A DNA stretch of 64,000 bases from CAVSCR01 sp963726575 (lineage in GTDB: Bacteria; Actinomycetota; Actinomycetes; JAHEKZ01), in assembly GCA_963726575.1 (NCBI GenBank), contig CAVSCR010000001.1:49712-113711 (forward strand), given 5' to 3'. The notes below the pieces were generated by a model. It was given only the letters and a program-made list of their open reading frames with translations. It searched no databases and had not been told where the DNA came from. Positions 25,913 through 33,739 of the stretch are shown here, piece by piece. Numbering within the stretch: position 1 is the first letter of the stretch; every line of letters starts with the position of its first letter. Position numbers and translations under genes: made by a program.

Positions 25913-26683
25913 GGTCGCGCGCGCCGTCGGCGCTGATGAGCGCCGCCGCGGCTGCGTTGGTGGTCGCTGCAGCGGTCGTCGGCAACGCGTGGTTGATCGC
26001 CGCGCTGATGCTGATCCAGGCGTTCTCGGCGAGCAACTGGCGGCGATGGGTCGACGCCCCCGGTGCCGGCGCGGGCGCGGCGCTGGCGTGGGTCGCGGCG
26101 GCGGCCGCCGACGCCGCCGTGGGCTGGAACGTGGGCAACCATCACGATCCGCTCGCACCGGTGGTGCTCATCCTCGGGCTGAGCTTCCTGGGCCTGATCC
26201 TCGTCCAGCTGGCTCGTCGACACCCGCGCGGCGACGTCGTGGCCGGCATGGCGGCCACCTCGGCGCTGCTCGCGGTTCTGGTGGTCGGAGCCATCTGGCT
26301 GGCGGCCTTCCGGGTGCTCGGGGGAGCGCCGCCCGTCGTCGTGGGTGCGACGCCGGTGGTGGTGGCCTGCCTGGCCGCGGTTGGCCCCGCGGCCGTGGTC
26401 CCTGGTCGGTGCGGTGGGGCTCGGGGCCGTCACCGGCGCCGTGCTGGGCGCCACCGTGCACCTGCACCTGCACCTGCACAGTCACCTGATCGGCGTGGGT
26501 CCTGGTGCCCTCGTGGGTGCGCTCGGCGGTGTGGTCGTCGTCGTGCTGACGCTGATCGGCAGCCGTCAGCCGCCGGATCAGACGGGGACTCGCGGCGAGG
26601 CGCTGATCCGCGCCAGCGCGCCGTTCGCCGTGCTGGCCACGGCCGCGTTGGTGTACCCCGTGCTGCGGGTCGCGGGCAGCTGA
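25909..26683 (+). pseudogene. Multi-pass membrane protein of unknown function (one frameshift)
   Basis: From GTG 25909 an Ala/Val-rich protein with about seven predicted membrane helices is encoded: the first part to about VVVACLAAVGPAA, then after a frame change near 26395 the continuation SLVGAVGLGAVTGAVLGATV and onward to the TGA at 26683. A run of alternating His-Leu residues, VHLHLHLHSHLIG, lies in the second part and could line a channel or bind metal. The total would be about 257 residues. The start overlaps the hydrolase stop, so both are probably in one operon. I recognise no family. Confidence 0.6.
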
Positions 26684-26758
26684 ACCGGCGAGCGGGGAAC
26701 AGGCCGACCGGTTGCGGCGTTCGGCCCGTGTGAGCGACGAGCGAGCGGACCGGCGACG

Positions 26759-27238
26759 GTGAACCCGGCCGGCCTGGCTGTGCTCATGGCGGTGCTCGTG
26801 GGGGCCACCGCGTTCGGCGTGTACCGACGACGCACCGACGGCCGGTTGACCGGATCCCTTCCGATCCAAGGACTGGCGGGCGACCCCTCCGGCCCCGACG
26901 CGACGACGTCGGCCACGGCTGCGGCTGACGACCGGCTCAGTGCGGACGAGCTGGGCATCTCACTGGGCGCACGGGCGACGCTGGTGCAGTTCTCCTCCGC
27001 CTTCTGCGCACCGTGCCGGGCCACGCGCACGCTGCTGGGAGACGTCGCCGAGCAGGTCGAGGGGGTGGCCTACGTCGAGGTCGACGCCGAGTCGCACCTC
27101 GACCTGGTGCGCCGGCACTCGGTGATGCGCACCCCCACCGTGTTCGTGCTCGACGGCAGCGGCCGCGTCGTCCGCCGGGCCGTGGGGCTGCCGCGCAAGC
27201 CCGAGGTGCTCGCCGCCCTGGGGGAGGCCATTCCGTGA
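26759..27238 (+). CDS. Membrane-anchored thioredoxin-like protein (ThiX-like)
   Basis: A 159-residue protein: an N-terminal membrane anchor (GLAVLMAVLVGATAFGVYRRR), a short linker, then a thioredoxin fold (about 50-155) with active site SAFCAPCRATRTLL, EVDAESHLDLVRRHSVMRTPTVFVLDG and cis-Pro in RTPTV. The protein upstream of mycobacterial cysA2 (ThiX) has the same position. The start is GTG 26759. It is followed by a leader ORF and the DUF4395-sulfurtransferase operon, suggesting a part in sulfur trafficking or redox control at the membrane. Confidence 0.88.
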   Translation: MNPAGLAVLMAVLVGATAFGVYRRRTDGRLTGSLPIQGLAGDPSGPDATTSATAAADDRLSADELGISLGARATLVQFSSAFCAPCRATRTLLGDVAEQVEGVAYVEVDAESHLDLVRRHSVMRTPTVFVLDGSGRVVRRAVGLPRKPEVLAALGEAIP

Positions 27239-27266
27239 GCCAACCGTCTCAGATGGTGGACAGCGC

Positions 27267-27295
27267 ATGACACGCTCCGCGGGCCTGCTTACCCT
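27267..27295 (+). promoter_or_regulatory. Predicted sigma-A promoter for the leader ORF
   Basis: ATGACA (27267-27272), a 17-base spacer and TACCCT (27290-27295) resemble -35 and -10 boxes. The expected transcription start falls at about 27302-27303, at or next to the ATG of the leader ORF, which would make it leaderless. Confidence 0.5.
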
Positions 27296-27302
27296 CGATG
27301 GC

Positions 27303-27389
27303 ATGACGGGCCCCGCGTCGATCTACTCGCTGCTGACCAAGCGGCGCAGCATCGACTTGTGCCGCGTCGCCACCTGCCTGTGTCGCTGA
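27303..27389 (+). CDS. Short Cys-containing leader peptide of the sulfurtransferase operon
   Basis: A 28-codon ORF, ATG 27303 to TGA 27389. Its end reads KRRSIDLCRVATCLCR, with three Cys codons in the last nine; actinobacterial leader peptides near sulfur genes commonly share the RRxxDLCR core. Mycobacteria have cysteine-rich leaderless short ORFs before the homologous cysA2 operon that sense charged Cys-tRNA. About 125 bases of GC-rich spacer follow before the DUF4395 gene. By analogy, ribosome stalling at the Cys codons when cysteine is scarce would raise expression of the downstream genes. Confidence 0.75.
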   Translation: MTGPASIYSLLTKRRSIDLCRVATCLCR

Positions 27390-27514
27390 CCGAACCGGTC
27401 GCGGCGCGCGCCTGACCACATCGGCGCCTCCACCCCAGCAAATACCTCCGCCCGACCGGGCCGTCGCGTCGCGTTGCCGACGCACCCCAGCGCTCGCTCA
27501 CTTCGGAGGAAGCC

Positions 27515-27991
27515 ATGCTGATCGACCCTCGCGGCCCACGGTTCGGCGCCTGGATCACCACGGTCGTGCTCGCGACCGTGCTGGTGACCGGGAACGCCTG
27601 GCTGCTGCTGGCCCAGACGCTCGTCTTCGCGGTCGGCGCGTTCGCCGGCCTGCAGCGCGCGCCGTACGGCGTGCTGTACCGGCGCTTCGTGCGGCCCCGG
27701 CTCGCCCCACCCGCCGAGCTCGAGGCGGAGGCACCGCCCCGGTTCGCCCAGGGTGTGGGCTTCGGCTTCGCGCTGGTCGGCACGATCGCGCTGTTCGCCG
27801 GCGCCGACGTCGTCGGACTCGTGGCGGTGGGCATGGCCCTCGCGGCGGCGTTCCTCAACGCGGCGTTCGGGTTCTGCCTCGGCTGCGAGGTCTACCTGAT
27901 CGGTCGGCGTCTGTTCGGCGCCGGCACCACCCCGAGTACCTGGGCTACCAGCCCGACCACGAGCACCGTGACAGAGGAGGCATCGGCATGA
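27515..27991 (+). CDS. DUF4395 membrane protein
   Basis: A 158-residue membrane protein starting at ATG 27515 with GGAGG 5 bases upstream. It begins MLIDPRGPRFGAWITTVVLA and has four hydrophobic segments; near the C terminus is the conserved FGFCLGCEVYLIGRR, with a Cys pair facing the membrane. DUF4395 proteins regularly sit beside rhodaneses and thioredoxins in actinobacteria and may take part in sulfur or thiol transport, but no activity is established. It overlaps the sulfurtransferase start as ATGA. Confidence 0.9.
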   Translation: MLIDPRGPRFGAWITTVVLATVLVTGNAWLLLAQTLVFAVGAFAGLQRAPYGVLYRRFVRPRLAPPAELEAEAPPRFAQGVGFGFALVGTIALFAGADVVGLVAVGMALAAAFLNAAFGFCLGCEVYLIGRRLFGAGTTPSTWATSPTTSTVTEEASA

Positions 27992-28827
27992 GCCGCAGCG
28001 AAGTGTTGGTCGACGCAGACTGGGTCGAGTCGCACCTGGACGACCCCAAGGTCGTCCTGGTCGAGGTCGACGAGGACACGTCGGCCTATGAGAAGGGACA
28101 CATCCGCGGCGCGGTGCGCCTGGACTGGACCGCAGACCTGCAGGACCCCGTCAAGCGTGACTTCGTGGACCGGGCGACGTTCGAGCAGCTGCTCAGCGAG
28201 CGCGGGATCAGCAACGACCAGACCGTCGTGATCTACGGCGGCAACAACAACTGGTTCGCGGCTTACGCGTACTGGTACTTCAAGCTGTACGGGCACGGCG
28301 ACGTGCGACTGCTCGACGGCGGACGCAAGAAGTGGGAGCTCGACAGTCGCGAACAGGTGACCGACGTGCCGTCGCGTCAGCCCACGCAGTACCGCGCCGG
28401 CGAGCAGGACCAGTCGATCCGCGCGTACCGCGACGACGTGTTGACGGCGATCGGTGCGCAGAACCTGGTCGACGTGCGCTCGCCTGACGAGTTCGCGGGT
28501 CGCCTGCTGGCGCCCGCGCACCTGCCGCAGGAGCAGTCCCAGCGTCCCGGACACATCCCCAGTGCGGTCAACATTCCGTGGTCGAAGGCTGCTGCCGACG
28601 ACGGAACGTTCCGCAGCGACGACGACCTGCGCTCGTTGTACGAGGGCGCCGGCGTCGACCTCGACCGCGACACGATCGCGTACTGCCGCATCGGCGAGCG
28701 TTCGGCGCACACGTGGTTCGTGCTGCACGAGCTGCTCGGCGTGCAGAACGTCAAGAACTACGACGGTTCGTGGACCGAGTACGGCTCGCTGGTCGGCGTG
28801 CCGATCGAGCTCGGCGACGGGTCCTAG
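27988..28827 (+). CDS. Thiosulfate sulfurtransferase (CysA2/SseA-like)
   Basis: A 279-residue tandem rhodanese. The N-terminal inactive domain (about 1-130) starts VLVDADWVESHLDDPKVVLV; the C-terminal active domain has the loop YCRIGERSAHTWFVLHEL with catalytic Cys. The segment EGHIRGA-type turn appears as KGHIRGAVRLDW and PGHIPSAVNIPW. It transfers sulfane sulfur from thiosulfate to cyanide or thiols. It is the second gene of a DUF4395-sulfurtransferase-DUF1416 operon like mycobacterial cysA2-sseC2. Control by the upstream Cys leader peptide is likely. Confidence 0.94.
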   Translation: MSRSEVLVDADWVESHLDDPKVVLVEVDEDTSAYEKGHIRGAVRLDWTADLQDPVKRDFVDRATFEQLLSERGISNDQTVVIYGGNNNWFAAYAYWYFKLYGHGDVRLLDGGRKKWELDSREQVTDVPSRQPTQYRAGEQDQSIRAYRDDVLTAIGAQNLVDVRSPDEFAGRLLAPAHLPQEQSQRPGHIPSAVNIPWSKAAADDGTFRSDDDLRSLYEGAGVDLDRDTIAYCRIGERSAHTWFVLHELLGVQNVKNYDGSWTEYGSLVGVPIELGDGS

Positions 28828-28836
28828 GGGGCAACG

Positions 28837-29124
28837 ATGTGCGGAGCGCGTCCAGGCGGCGTCAAGGGCGTCGACGTGACCAACGAGGCGGTGATCCAGG
28901 GCGTCGTCACACGTGACGGCGCGCCTGTGGCTCCCGCGTACGTGCGGTTGCTCGACGCCGGCGGCGACTTCACCGCCGAGGTGCCGACGTCAGACGACGG
29001 TGAGTTCCGGTTCTTCGCCGCGCCCGGTTCTTGGACCGTGCGGGTACTGGCGCCGGGGACCAGCGTCGACCACCAGGTCGAGGCCGCCAACGGCGAGATC
29101 GCGGAGCTCGTCGTCCAGGTCTGA
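28837..29124 (+). CDS. sseC: DUF1416 protein (SseC-like)
   Basis: A 95-residue protein beginning MCGARPGGVKGVD, then a beta-rich Ig/carboxypeptidase-regulatory-like domain (VIQGVVTRDGAPVAPAYVRL, FRFFAAPGSWTVRVL). The Cys at position 2 is conserved in the family. It always accompanies the sulfurtransferase in actinobacteria (SseC in mycobacteria), but its reaction is unknown. It lies 9 bases after the sulfurtransferase stop, in the same operon. Confidence 0.9.
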   Translation: MCGARPGGVKGVDVTNEAVIQGVVTRDGAPVAPAYVRLLDAGGDFTAEVPTSDDGEFRFFAAPGSWTVRVLAPGTSVDHQVEAANGEIAELVVQV

Positions 29125-29171
29125 TCGGTCGCTTGCGCGCCGCCGGGTCCTCGGCAGGGGACACTGGCGGC

Positions 29172-29930
29172 ATGTCGGTGTCGCGTCGTGGTTTCGTGGC
29201 GGGTTCGCTGGGCGCGGTCGGCGCCGGGCTGTTGGGCGGCGCGGTCGGGGCGGCCGGGGCGGCCGGGGCGGCGGGGGCGCCGCAGCGTCACCACGAGGTC
29301 ATCGGCCACTCGCGCCGTGGGCGTGACATCGATGCGCACCGGCTCGGCCCGGCTGATGCGCCGTCGCGCTTCCTGGTGGTCGGCCAGATGCACGGGGACG
29401 AGCTGGGCGGCTGGTATGTCGTGCGCAAGTACTTGCTGCACATGGTGCCGCCGGCGGGTGTGCAGCTGTGGATCGTGCCGACGCTGAACCCGGATGGCCG
29501 GGTGGCGGGCACGCGCACCAATGCGCGCGGCGTCGACCTGAACCGCAACTTCGACACGTCGGACTGGAAGCGTCAGGCCGCGGGGACGCCGTACTGGTCC
29601 GGGCCACGTCCGGGCAGTGAGCCGGAGACGCGGGCGATGCAGCGTTTCCTGACCACGCTGCACCCCTACACGATGGTGAGCATGCATCAGCCGCTGGCGG
29701 TGGTGGACTTCTCCGGCGGCGACCCGGCCGTGACCCGGTGGTTGTCGCGCCACATCGGGCTGCCGGCGAGGACGATCGGCGCCGCCGGCGGCAACATGAC
29801 GACCTACCTGAACGAGAACTGGCCGCGCCACACCGGCGTCACGCTGGAGCTCCCCCGCCCCGCCTCCGAACACTTCCAGCACCGAACCGCTCGAGTCCTA
29901 CGATCCCTGGCTGCCCACCGCGCGTCCTAA
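29172..29930 (+). CDS. Secreted M14-family zinc carboxypeptidase / murein amidase-like protein
   Basis: A 252-residue protein from ATG 29172. A Tat signal peptide (SVSRRGFVAGSLGAVGAG, then an Ala/Gly-rich h-region) precedes the M14 domain. Zinc ligands His and Glu are in QMHGDELGG and the third His is in VSMHQPLAVVD; the substrate Arg is in GVDLNRNFDT and the catalytic Glu in GVTLELPRP. It resembles MpaA-type murein peptide amidases. The short length is normal for this subgroup. A repeat of family A lies downstream. Confidence 0.88.
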   Translation: MSVSRRGFVAGSLGAVGAGLLGGAVGAAGAAGAAGAPQRHHEVIGHSRRGRDIDAHRLGPADAPSRFLVVGQMHGDELGGWYVVRKYLLHMVPPAGVQLWIVPTLNPDGRVAGTRTNARGVDLNRNFDTSDWKRQAAGTPYWSGPRPGSEPETRAMQRFLTTLHPYTMVSMHQPLAVVDFSGGDPAVTRWLSRHIGLPARTIGAAGGNMTTYLNENWPRHTGVTLELPRPASEHFQHRTARVLRSLAAHRAS

Positions 29931-29979
29931 CCCGCGGCCGCCGCGCTCTCGCCCGGCCCACCCCTCTGTCCTCACCTCT

Positions 29980-30048
29980 GGAAGCAATGCCGCGTTGCTT
30001 CTGTAAGTACCGAAGCAATGAAGAGTTGCTTCTGTACTTGCAGAACCT
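29980..30048. repeat. Intergenic palindromic repeat, family A copy 2
   Basis: Two tandem hairpins: GGAAGCAATGCCGCGTTGCTTC and, after GTAAGTACC, GAAGCAATGAAGAGTTGCTTC-type symmetry. Its reverse complement aligns with 31173-31241. It lies between the convergent M14 gene and the AbiEi/DUF559-like gene. Confidence 0.8.
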
Positions 30049-30093
30049 TTTCGTGTGGTCAACGAGGCGCAGCTCGCAGGCAATTGGACCGAT

Positions 30094-31087
30094 TCAGGCG
30101 ACGCGAACGAGCTGGCCGTCGTGACTTCGAACGGTCACACGCGGAGGCGGACGGAGCCTCAGCGCCGCCTGTGCGGCTTTGATCTGTCGCACGACGTAGG
30201 CGGGATGCGCGCGTAGCTGGGCCGGGCTCACCCCGTAGACAACGATGCCGTGTTCGGCCAGCCGAGCATTGCGTTGCAATGTGCGTTCGAGGTTGACGTC
30301 GTCGCTGTGGTGCTGCCTCGACTCGATCTCAAGCGCAAGCCCCGTGTCCGGGTCGTAGCCGTCTGGTCTGGCGATGAAGACTCCGGTCGACGTGAAGAGG
30401 TCTGCGTTCCAGATGAAGCTGGTCAGCCCGGCGTCCGTGAAGATGTCATGTGCCTCGGCCTCAGGCGCGGAAACGACGCCGGCGCCGAAGTCGCGCAGGG
30501 CGCCTCGGAGGTTGAATGTCCATCGCCTTTGGCCGTAACGAATCTCACGCGCAACGTCCTCCGCACTGACCAGTTGGCGCTGAAGGCATTCCAAGACGCA
30601 GGCGCGAACTGAACGGCGGTCCTGGTGGAACCGCCGACACGCGTCGAACAGCGCACGCGGTGGTGGCGCGAGGGGATGGAGGTGGTCGCGATTTGGCTCG
30701 GGAAGTCGGATCGTTCGCTCGACGACGACGAAACCGTAGCTCGAACGGGCTCCGGCAACGCCGATGAGCAGATGTACTGGCGACTGCTCGAGCCTCACCG
30801 GCAAGTAGTTCACGCCGTACTTGGCCAACGCTGGCACCCCGGTGAGTTGTGCGCCGGAACCGGGCGTAGGCCATGGCCGCCGTCTCGCGCTGCTCCTGGG
30901 TCAGCGGCTCGAACCCCCACTGATATGTCCCTGGCAGAACCCGATTGAGGAATCCTCCAGGCTGAGACCATCGCGAGATCGCCGACGGCTGGATCCCCAG
31001 GGATCGCATCTGCCAAGTGGTAACGATGCCGAGTTGCGCATCGGCAAGGGTTCGAACGCTCGCGCGCTCCGCGACGTAACGAGGCAT
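30094..31087 (-). pseudogene. AbiEi-type HTH / DUF559-like nuclease-fold protein (one frameshift)
   Basis: Two minus-strand frames make one protein of about 330 residues. The N terminus from ATG 31087 (MPRYVAERASVRTL) has an AbiEi-like winged-helix: QLGIVTTWQMRSLGIQPSAI, then GFLNRVLPGTYQWG. After a frame change near 30855 the protein continues LTGVPALAKYGVNYLPV and ends in a DUF559/Vsr-like region with the acidic pair in ARPDGYDPDTGLALEIESRQHH. Proteins of this architecture are frequent in actinobacteria; they are annotated as AbiEi antitoxin-domain proteins, but no toxin gene is adjacent. The gene is bracketed by family A repeats on both sides. Confidence 0.7.
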
Positions 31088-31172
31088 GAGCCAGAGTCCC
31101 GCAGCTGATCCCGAGGTTGTCCGGGAGCGACGCTGTGGGTGAACATCTCGCCGGGTCTATGACCTGCGGAGA

Positions 31173-31241
31173 AGTTCGCTAAGAACAGCAGCAACGCTTC
31201 ATTGCTCCTGTACTTGCGGGAGCAATGCGGCATTGCTTCGG
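31173..31241. repeat. Intergenic palindromic repeat, family A copy 3
   Basis: Same double-hairpin layout as copies 2 and 5: TAAGAACAG, AGCAACGCTTCATTGCTCC, TACTTG, then GGAGCAATGCGGCATTGCTTC. It lies upstream of the AbiEi/DUF559-like gene, which thus has a copy on each side. Confidence 0.8.
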
Positions 31242-31459
31242 AGGGAGTAGGGGAAGCGGGCGGCCCGGTTTGAGGGCGGGTATTCGGGTGGCGGGTCAGT
31301 AGATGAGGGGTCTGGCGTCATCGGCGAGGGCTTCACCGACGAAGGTGGGAGCGCCAGCGATCCGGACGCCCACCTTCAGCGATCGACGAATGCCGACACC
31401 GTGGGAGTCGGCTGGCTGACCCGGGATTTCGGGACCGAGATACCGATTACAGTGAGGAC
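31242..31459. other. Non-coding stretch, nothing recognised
   Basis: These 218 bases complete a 372-base gap between the AbiEi/DUF559-like gene and the small membrane protein gene. I see no convincing ORF, hairpin or promoter; it presumably contains the promoter for the rightward genes. Confidence 0.5.
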
Positions 31460-31597
31460 GTGCTCGGCCTCCTCTCGTCGCTGCCCATGGTCGCCACGCT
31501 CGACCTGGCGTACGGGGTCCTGCTCGTCGCGGTTGCGGTGGCGATCGCGTGGGTCTGCATCGCCCTGCTCCTGAAGTTGTTCAAGAACCAGGACTGA
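31460..31597 (+). CDS. Small single-helix membrane protein (45 residues)
   Basis: A short ORF from GTG 31460 to TGA 31597 encodes MLGLLSSLPMVATLDLAYGV, a strongly hydrophobic helix, and a basic/polar tail KLFKNQD. It ends 9 bases before the nitrobindin start, so it is probably in the same transcript. Codon choice (G/C at third positions) and the clean one-helix topology support a real gene. Function unknown. Confidence 0.6.
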   Translation: MLGLLSSLPMVATLDLAYGVLLVAVAVAIAWVCIALLLKLFKNQD

Positions 31598-31606
31598 GGC
31601 GCGCCT

Positions 31607-32110
31607 GTGTTCACCATCCCCGACAGCTTCCCGCTCGCTCTGGCGCCCCTCGCCTGGCTGGTCGGGTCGTGGGTGGGTGAAGGCGTCGGCGGCTACCCGA
31701 CGGTCGACACCTTCGGCTTCGAGCAGCAGATCGACGTCACCAACGACGGACGTCCGTTCCTCGGCTACACCTCACGCAGTTGGATCCTCGACGACGACGG
31801 CGCGCGCATTCGCCCCGCGGCCTTCGAGACCGGCTTCTGGCGCCCCGCCGACCCCCCGGCCGTCGACCTCCTGCTCACCCACTCCTCGGGTTTCGTCGAG
31901 GTCTGGACCGGGGTCGCCGACGGTCCGCGCATCTCGCTGCAGACCGACGTCGTCGCGCGTACCCCGACGGCCAAGGAGTACACGGCCGGCACGCGCGTCT
32001 ACGGCCTCGTCGAGGGCGACCTGATGTGGGCCTTTGACATGGCGGCTGTCGGGCAGACGCTGCAGCCGCACCTGTCGGCGCGCCTGTCCCGAGTGGCGGT
32101 CCCGCAGTGA
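31607..32110 (+). CDS. Nitrobindin-family heme protein (peroxynitrite isomerase)
   Basis: A 167-residue beta-barrel protein of the FABP-like/nitrobindin family (mycobacterial Rv0813c type). The N-terminal signature is LAWLVGSWVGEGVGGYP and the proximal heme histidine is near the end, TLQPHLSARLSR. Members bind ferric heme and isomerise peroxynitrite to nitrate. The start is GTG 31607. Its stop overlaps the following Fur-family start as GTGA. In mycobacteria the homologue is also near the cysA2 cluster. Confidence 0.9.
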   Translation: MFTIPDSFPLALAPLAWLVGSWVGEGVGGYPTVDTFGFEQQIDVTNDGRPFLGYTSRSWILDDDGARIRPAAFETGFWRPADPPAVDLLLTHSSGFVEVWTGVADGPRISLQTDVVARTPTAKEYTAGTRVYGLVEGDLMWAFDMAAVGQTLQPHLSARLSRVAVPQ

Positions 32111-32592
32111 CGACGAGCCCCGAGCGCGAGGAGCCGGAGTTCGAGCCCTCCGGACTCGCCGCCCAGGCGACCAGCGGTGACGACCTGCGCGACCGACTGC
32201 GCGACGCGGGCTTCCGCCTCACGCCGCAACGACGCCTGGTGCTGCAAGCAGTGGTGGAGCTCGGTCACTCGACACCCGATGAGATCTGCTCGCGGGTGCA
32301 GGCCACGGCCGACGGCGTCAACGTCTCGACGATCTACCGAACGCTCGACGTCCTGGAGCAGATCGGGCTGGTGCGCCACACCCACCTCGGTCACGGCGCC
32401 CCGACCTACCACGCCGCCGAGGACTCCAACCACGTCCACCTCGTCTGCCAGGGCTGCGGCGTCGTGATCGATGCCCCGTTCGGGGTTGCGGATCCGCTGG
32501 CGGGAACGTTGCGCGACGCGTATGCGTTCGAACTCGATGTGCAGCACTTTGCGATCTACGGCACCTGCGGCGACTGCTCGGGTGGCAGTTGA
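32107..32592 (+). CDS. Fur-family metalloregulator (FurB/Zur-like)
   Basis: A 161-residue Fur-family repressor. The DNA-binding domain holds GFRLTPQRRLVLQAVVEL and VNVSTIYRTLDVLEQIGLV; the metal region has HTHLGHGAPTYHAAEDSNHVHLVC. Two CxxC pairs, CQGCG and CGDC, would hold structural zinc. The sensing residues fit Fur or Zur; the subtype cannot be decided from sequence alone. Overlaps nitrobindin upstream by 4 bases and YgfZ downstream by 1 base, so the three are translationally coupled. Confidence 0.9.
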   Translation: MTTSPEREEPEFEPSGLAAQATSGDDLRDRLRDAGFRLTPQRRLVLQAVVELGHSTPDEICSRVQATADGVNVSTIYRTLDVLEQIGLVRHTHLGHGAPTYHAAEDSNHVHLVCQGCGVVIDAPFGVADPLAGTLRDAYAFELDVQHFAIYGTCGDCSGGS

Positions 32593-33557
32593 TGTTGGAC
32601 CTGCCCGGCGCAGTTCCCGTGCCCGACGACGCACCCGACGCGGCTGACGTGCCGGCGTCCCGGCGCGTGGCGTGGCACTACGGGGATCCGCTCGGCGAGC
32701 AACGTCGCCTCGAGGCGGGCGCGGGCTTCGTCGACCGGTCCGACCGCGAGGTCATCCGCATCGCCGGCCCTGACCGATTGACGTGGCTGCACACCGTGAC
32801 GTCGCAACACCTGACCCAGCTCGAGCCGCACACCTGGACGCAGGCGTTGGTGCTCAGCCCGCACGGCCACGTCGAGCACCACCTGTTCCTGGTCGACGAC
32901 GGCGAAGCGCTGTGGGCGCATGTCGAGCCCGGCACGGCGGCCGACCTGATCGCGTACCTGGAGTCCATGAAGTTCTGGTCCGACGTCACGATCGACGACG
33001 TCACCGACGCGTGGGCGGTCGTGTGGCAGCCAGGGGATCCCGGGTCGGCGTTCGAGTCGGGGCGGTACTCGCTCGTGGGCCGCGACGAGCTCCCCGGGTG
33101 GGCCGCCGACCATGCGCCGGCCGCCGGCCTCTGGGCGTTCGAAGCGTTGCGGGTGGCCGCGACGTGGGCGCGGCATCTGCGCGAGACCGACCATCGCACG
33201 ATCCCGCACGAGGTCGGCTGGATCGGCGTCGCCGTCCACCTCGACAAGGGGTGCTACCGCGGCCAGGAGACCGTGGCGCGGGTCCAGAACCTTGGGCAGC
33301 CCCCGCGTCGGCTCGTCCTGCTGCACCTCGACGGTGCGGCGGCCGCGCTCCCGGTGCCCGGCGACGAGGTGCGGTTCGACGAGCGTGCCGTCGGGATCGT
33401 GACGTCCGTGGCCCAACACCACGAGCTCGGGCCCGTTGCCCTCGCGGTGGTCAAGCGCAAGGTGCCCGCGGACGCGGCGCTGGTCGTCCGCACCCAGGGG
33501 GGCGACGACGTCGCGGCGGCTCAGGATGAGCCCGTCGCCCACCCCGCTCCGGCCTGA
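32592..33557 (+). CDS. ygfZ: Folate-binding protein YgfZ
   Basis: A 321-residue GcvT-like protein. The signature KGCYRGQETVARVQNLG, with the conserved Cys, is intact at about residues 219-235. YgfZ uses a folate to help make or repair iron-sulfur clusters, especially in MiaB-type radical-SAM enzymes. ATG 32592 overlaps the Fur-gene TGA by one base. The Fur-YgfZ pair is a common actinobacterial arrangement. A family A repeat starts 8 bases after the stop. Confidence 0.92.
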   Translation: MLDLPGAVPVPDDAPDAADVPASRRVAWHYGDPLGEQRRLEAGAGFVDRSDREVIRIAGPDRLTWLHTVTSQHLTQLEPHTWTQALVLSPHGHVEHHLFLVDDGEALWAHVEPGTAADLIAYLESMKFWSDVTIDDVTDAWAVVWQPGDPGSAFESGRYSLVGRDELPGWAADHAPAAGLWAFEALRVAATWARHLRETDHRTIPHEVGWIGVAVHLDKGCYRGQETVARVQNLGQPPRRLVLLHLDGAAAALPVPGDEVRFDERAVGIVTSVAQHHELGPVALAVVKRKVPADAALVVRTQGGDDVAAAQDEPVAHPAPA

Positions 33558-33564
33558 GCGCAGG

Positions 33565-33665
33565 CCTGTTCGAGGGGGATGACCCCCTCCAAACCTCCAA
33601 ACCCACGCGACAACGAGTGATTTCCTCCATTCTTTTGGAAGCGTCGACTCGTTGCTTCCAAAAGG
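33565..33665. repeat. Intergenic palindromic repeat, family A copy 4
   Basis: Nearly the reverse complement of copy 1 (519-607): shared GGGATGACCCCCTCCAAACC, GACAACGAGTGATTTCCTCC, ATTCTTTTGGAAGC and GTTGCTTCCAAAAGG. The terminal hairpin has arms TTTTGGAAGC (33633-33642) and GCTTCCAAAA (33654-33663). Only the middle 11-12 bases and the loop differ between the two copies. Confidence 0.85.
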
Positions 33666-33739
33666 TCAGAGCGTTAGGAGCGGCGCCCGGCGGGGCCGGT
33701 CTGGCCGAACCGTGCTCGCTGGCCCCTACGCTCAGCATC

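Noticed and set aside
30094..31087. Toxin-antitoxin pair of the AbiE type
   Set aside because: Only an AbiEi-like N-terminal domain fused to a nuclease-like C-terminal region is visible; no AbiEii nucleotidyltransferase toxin is adjacent.
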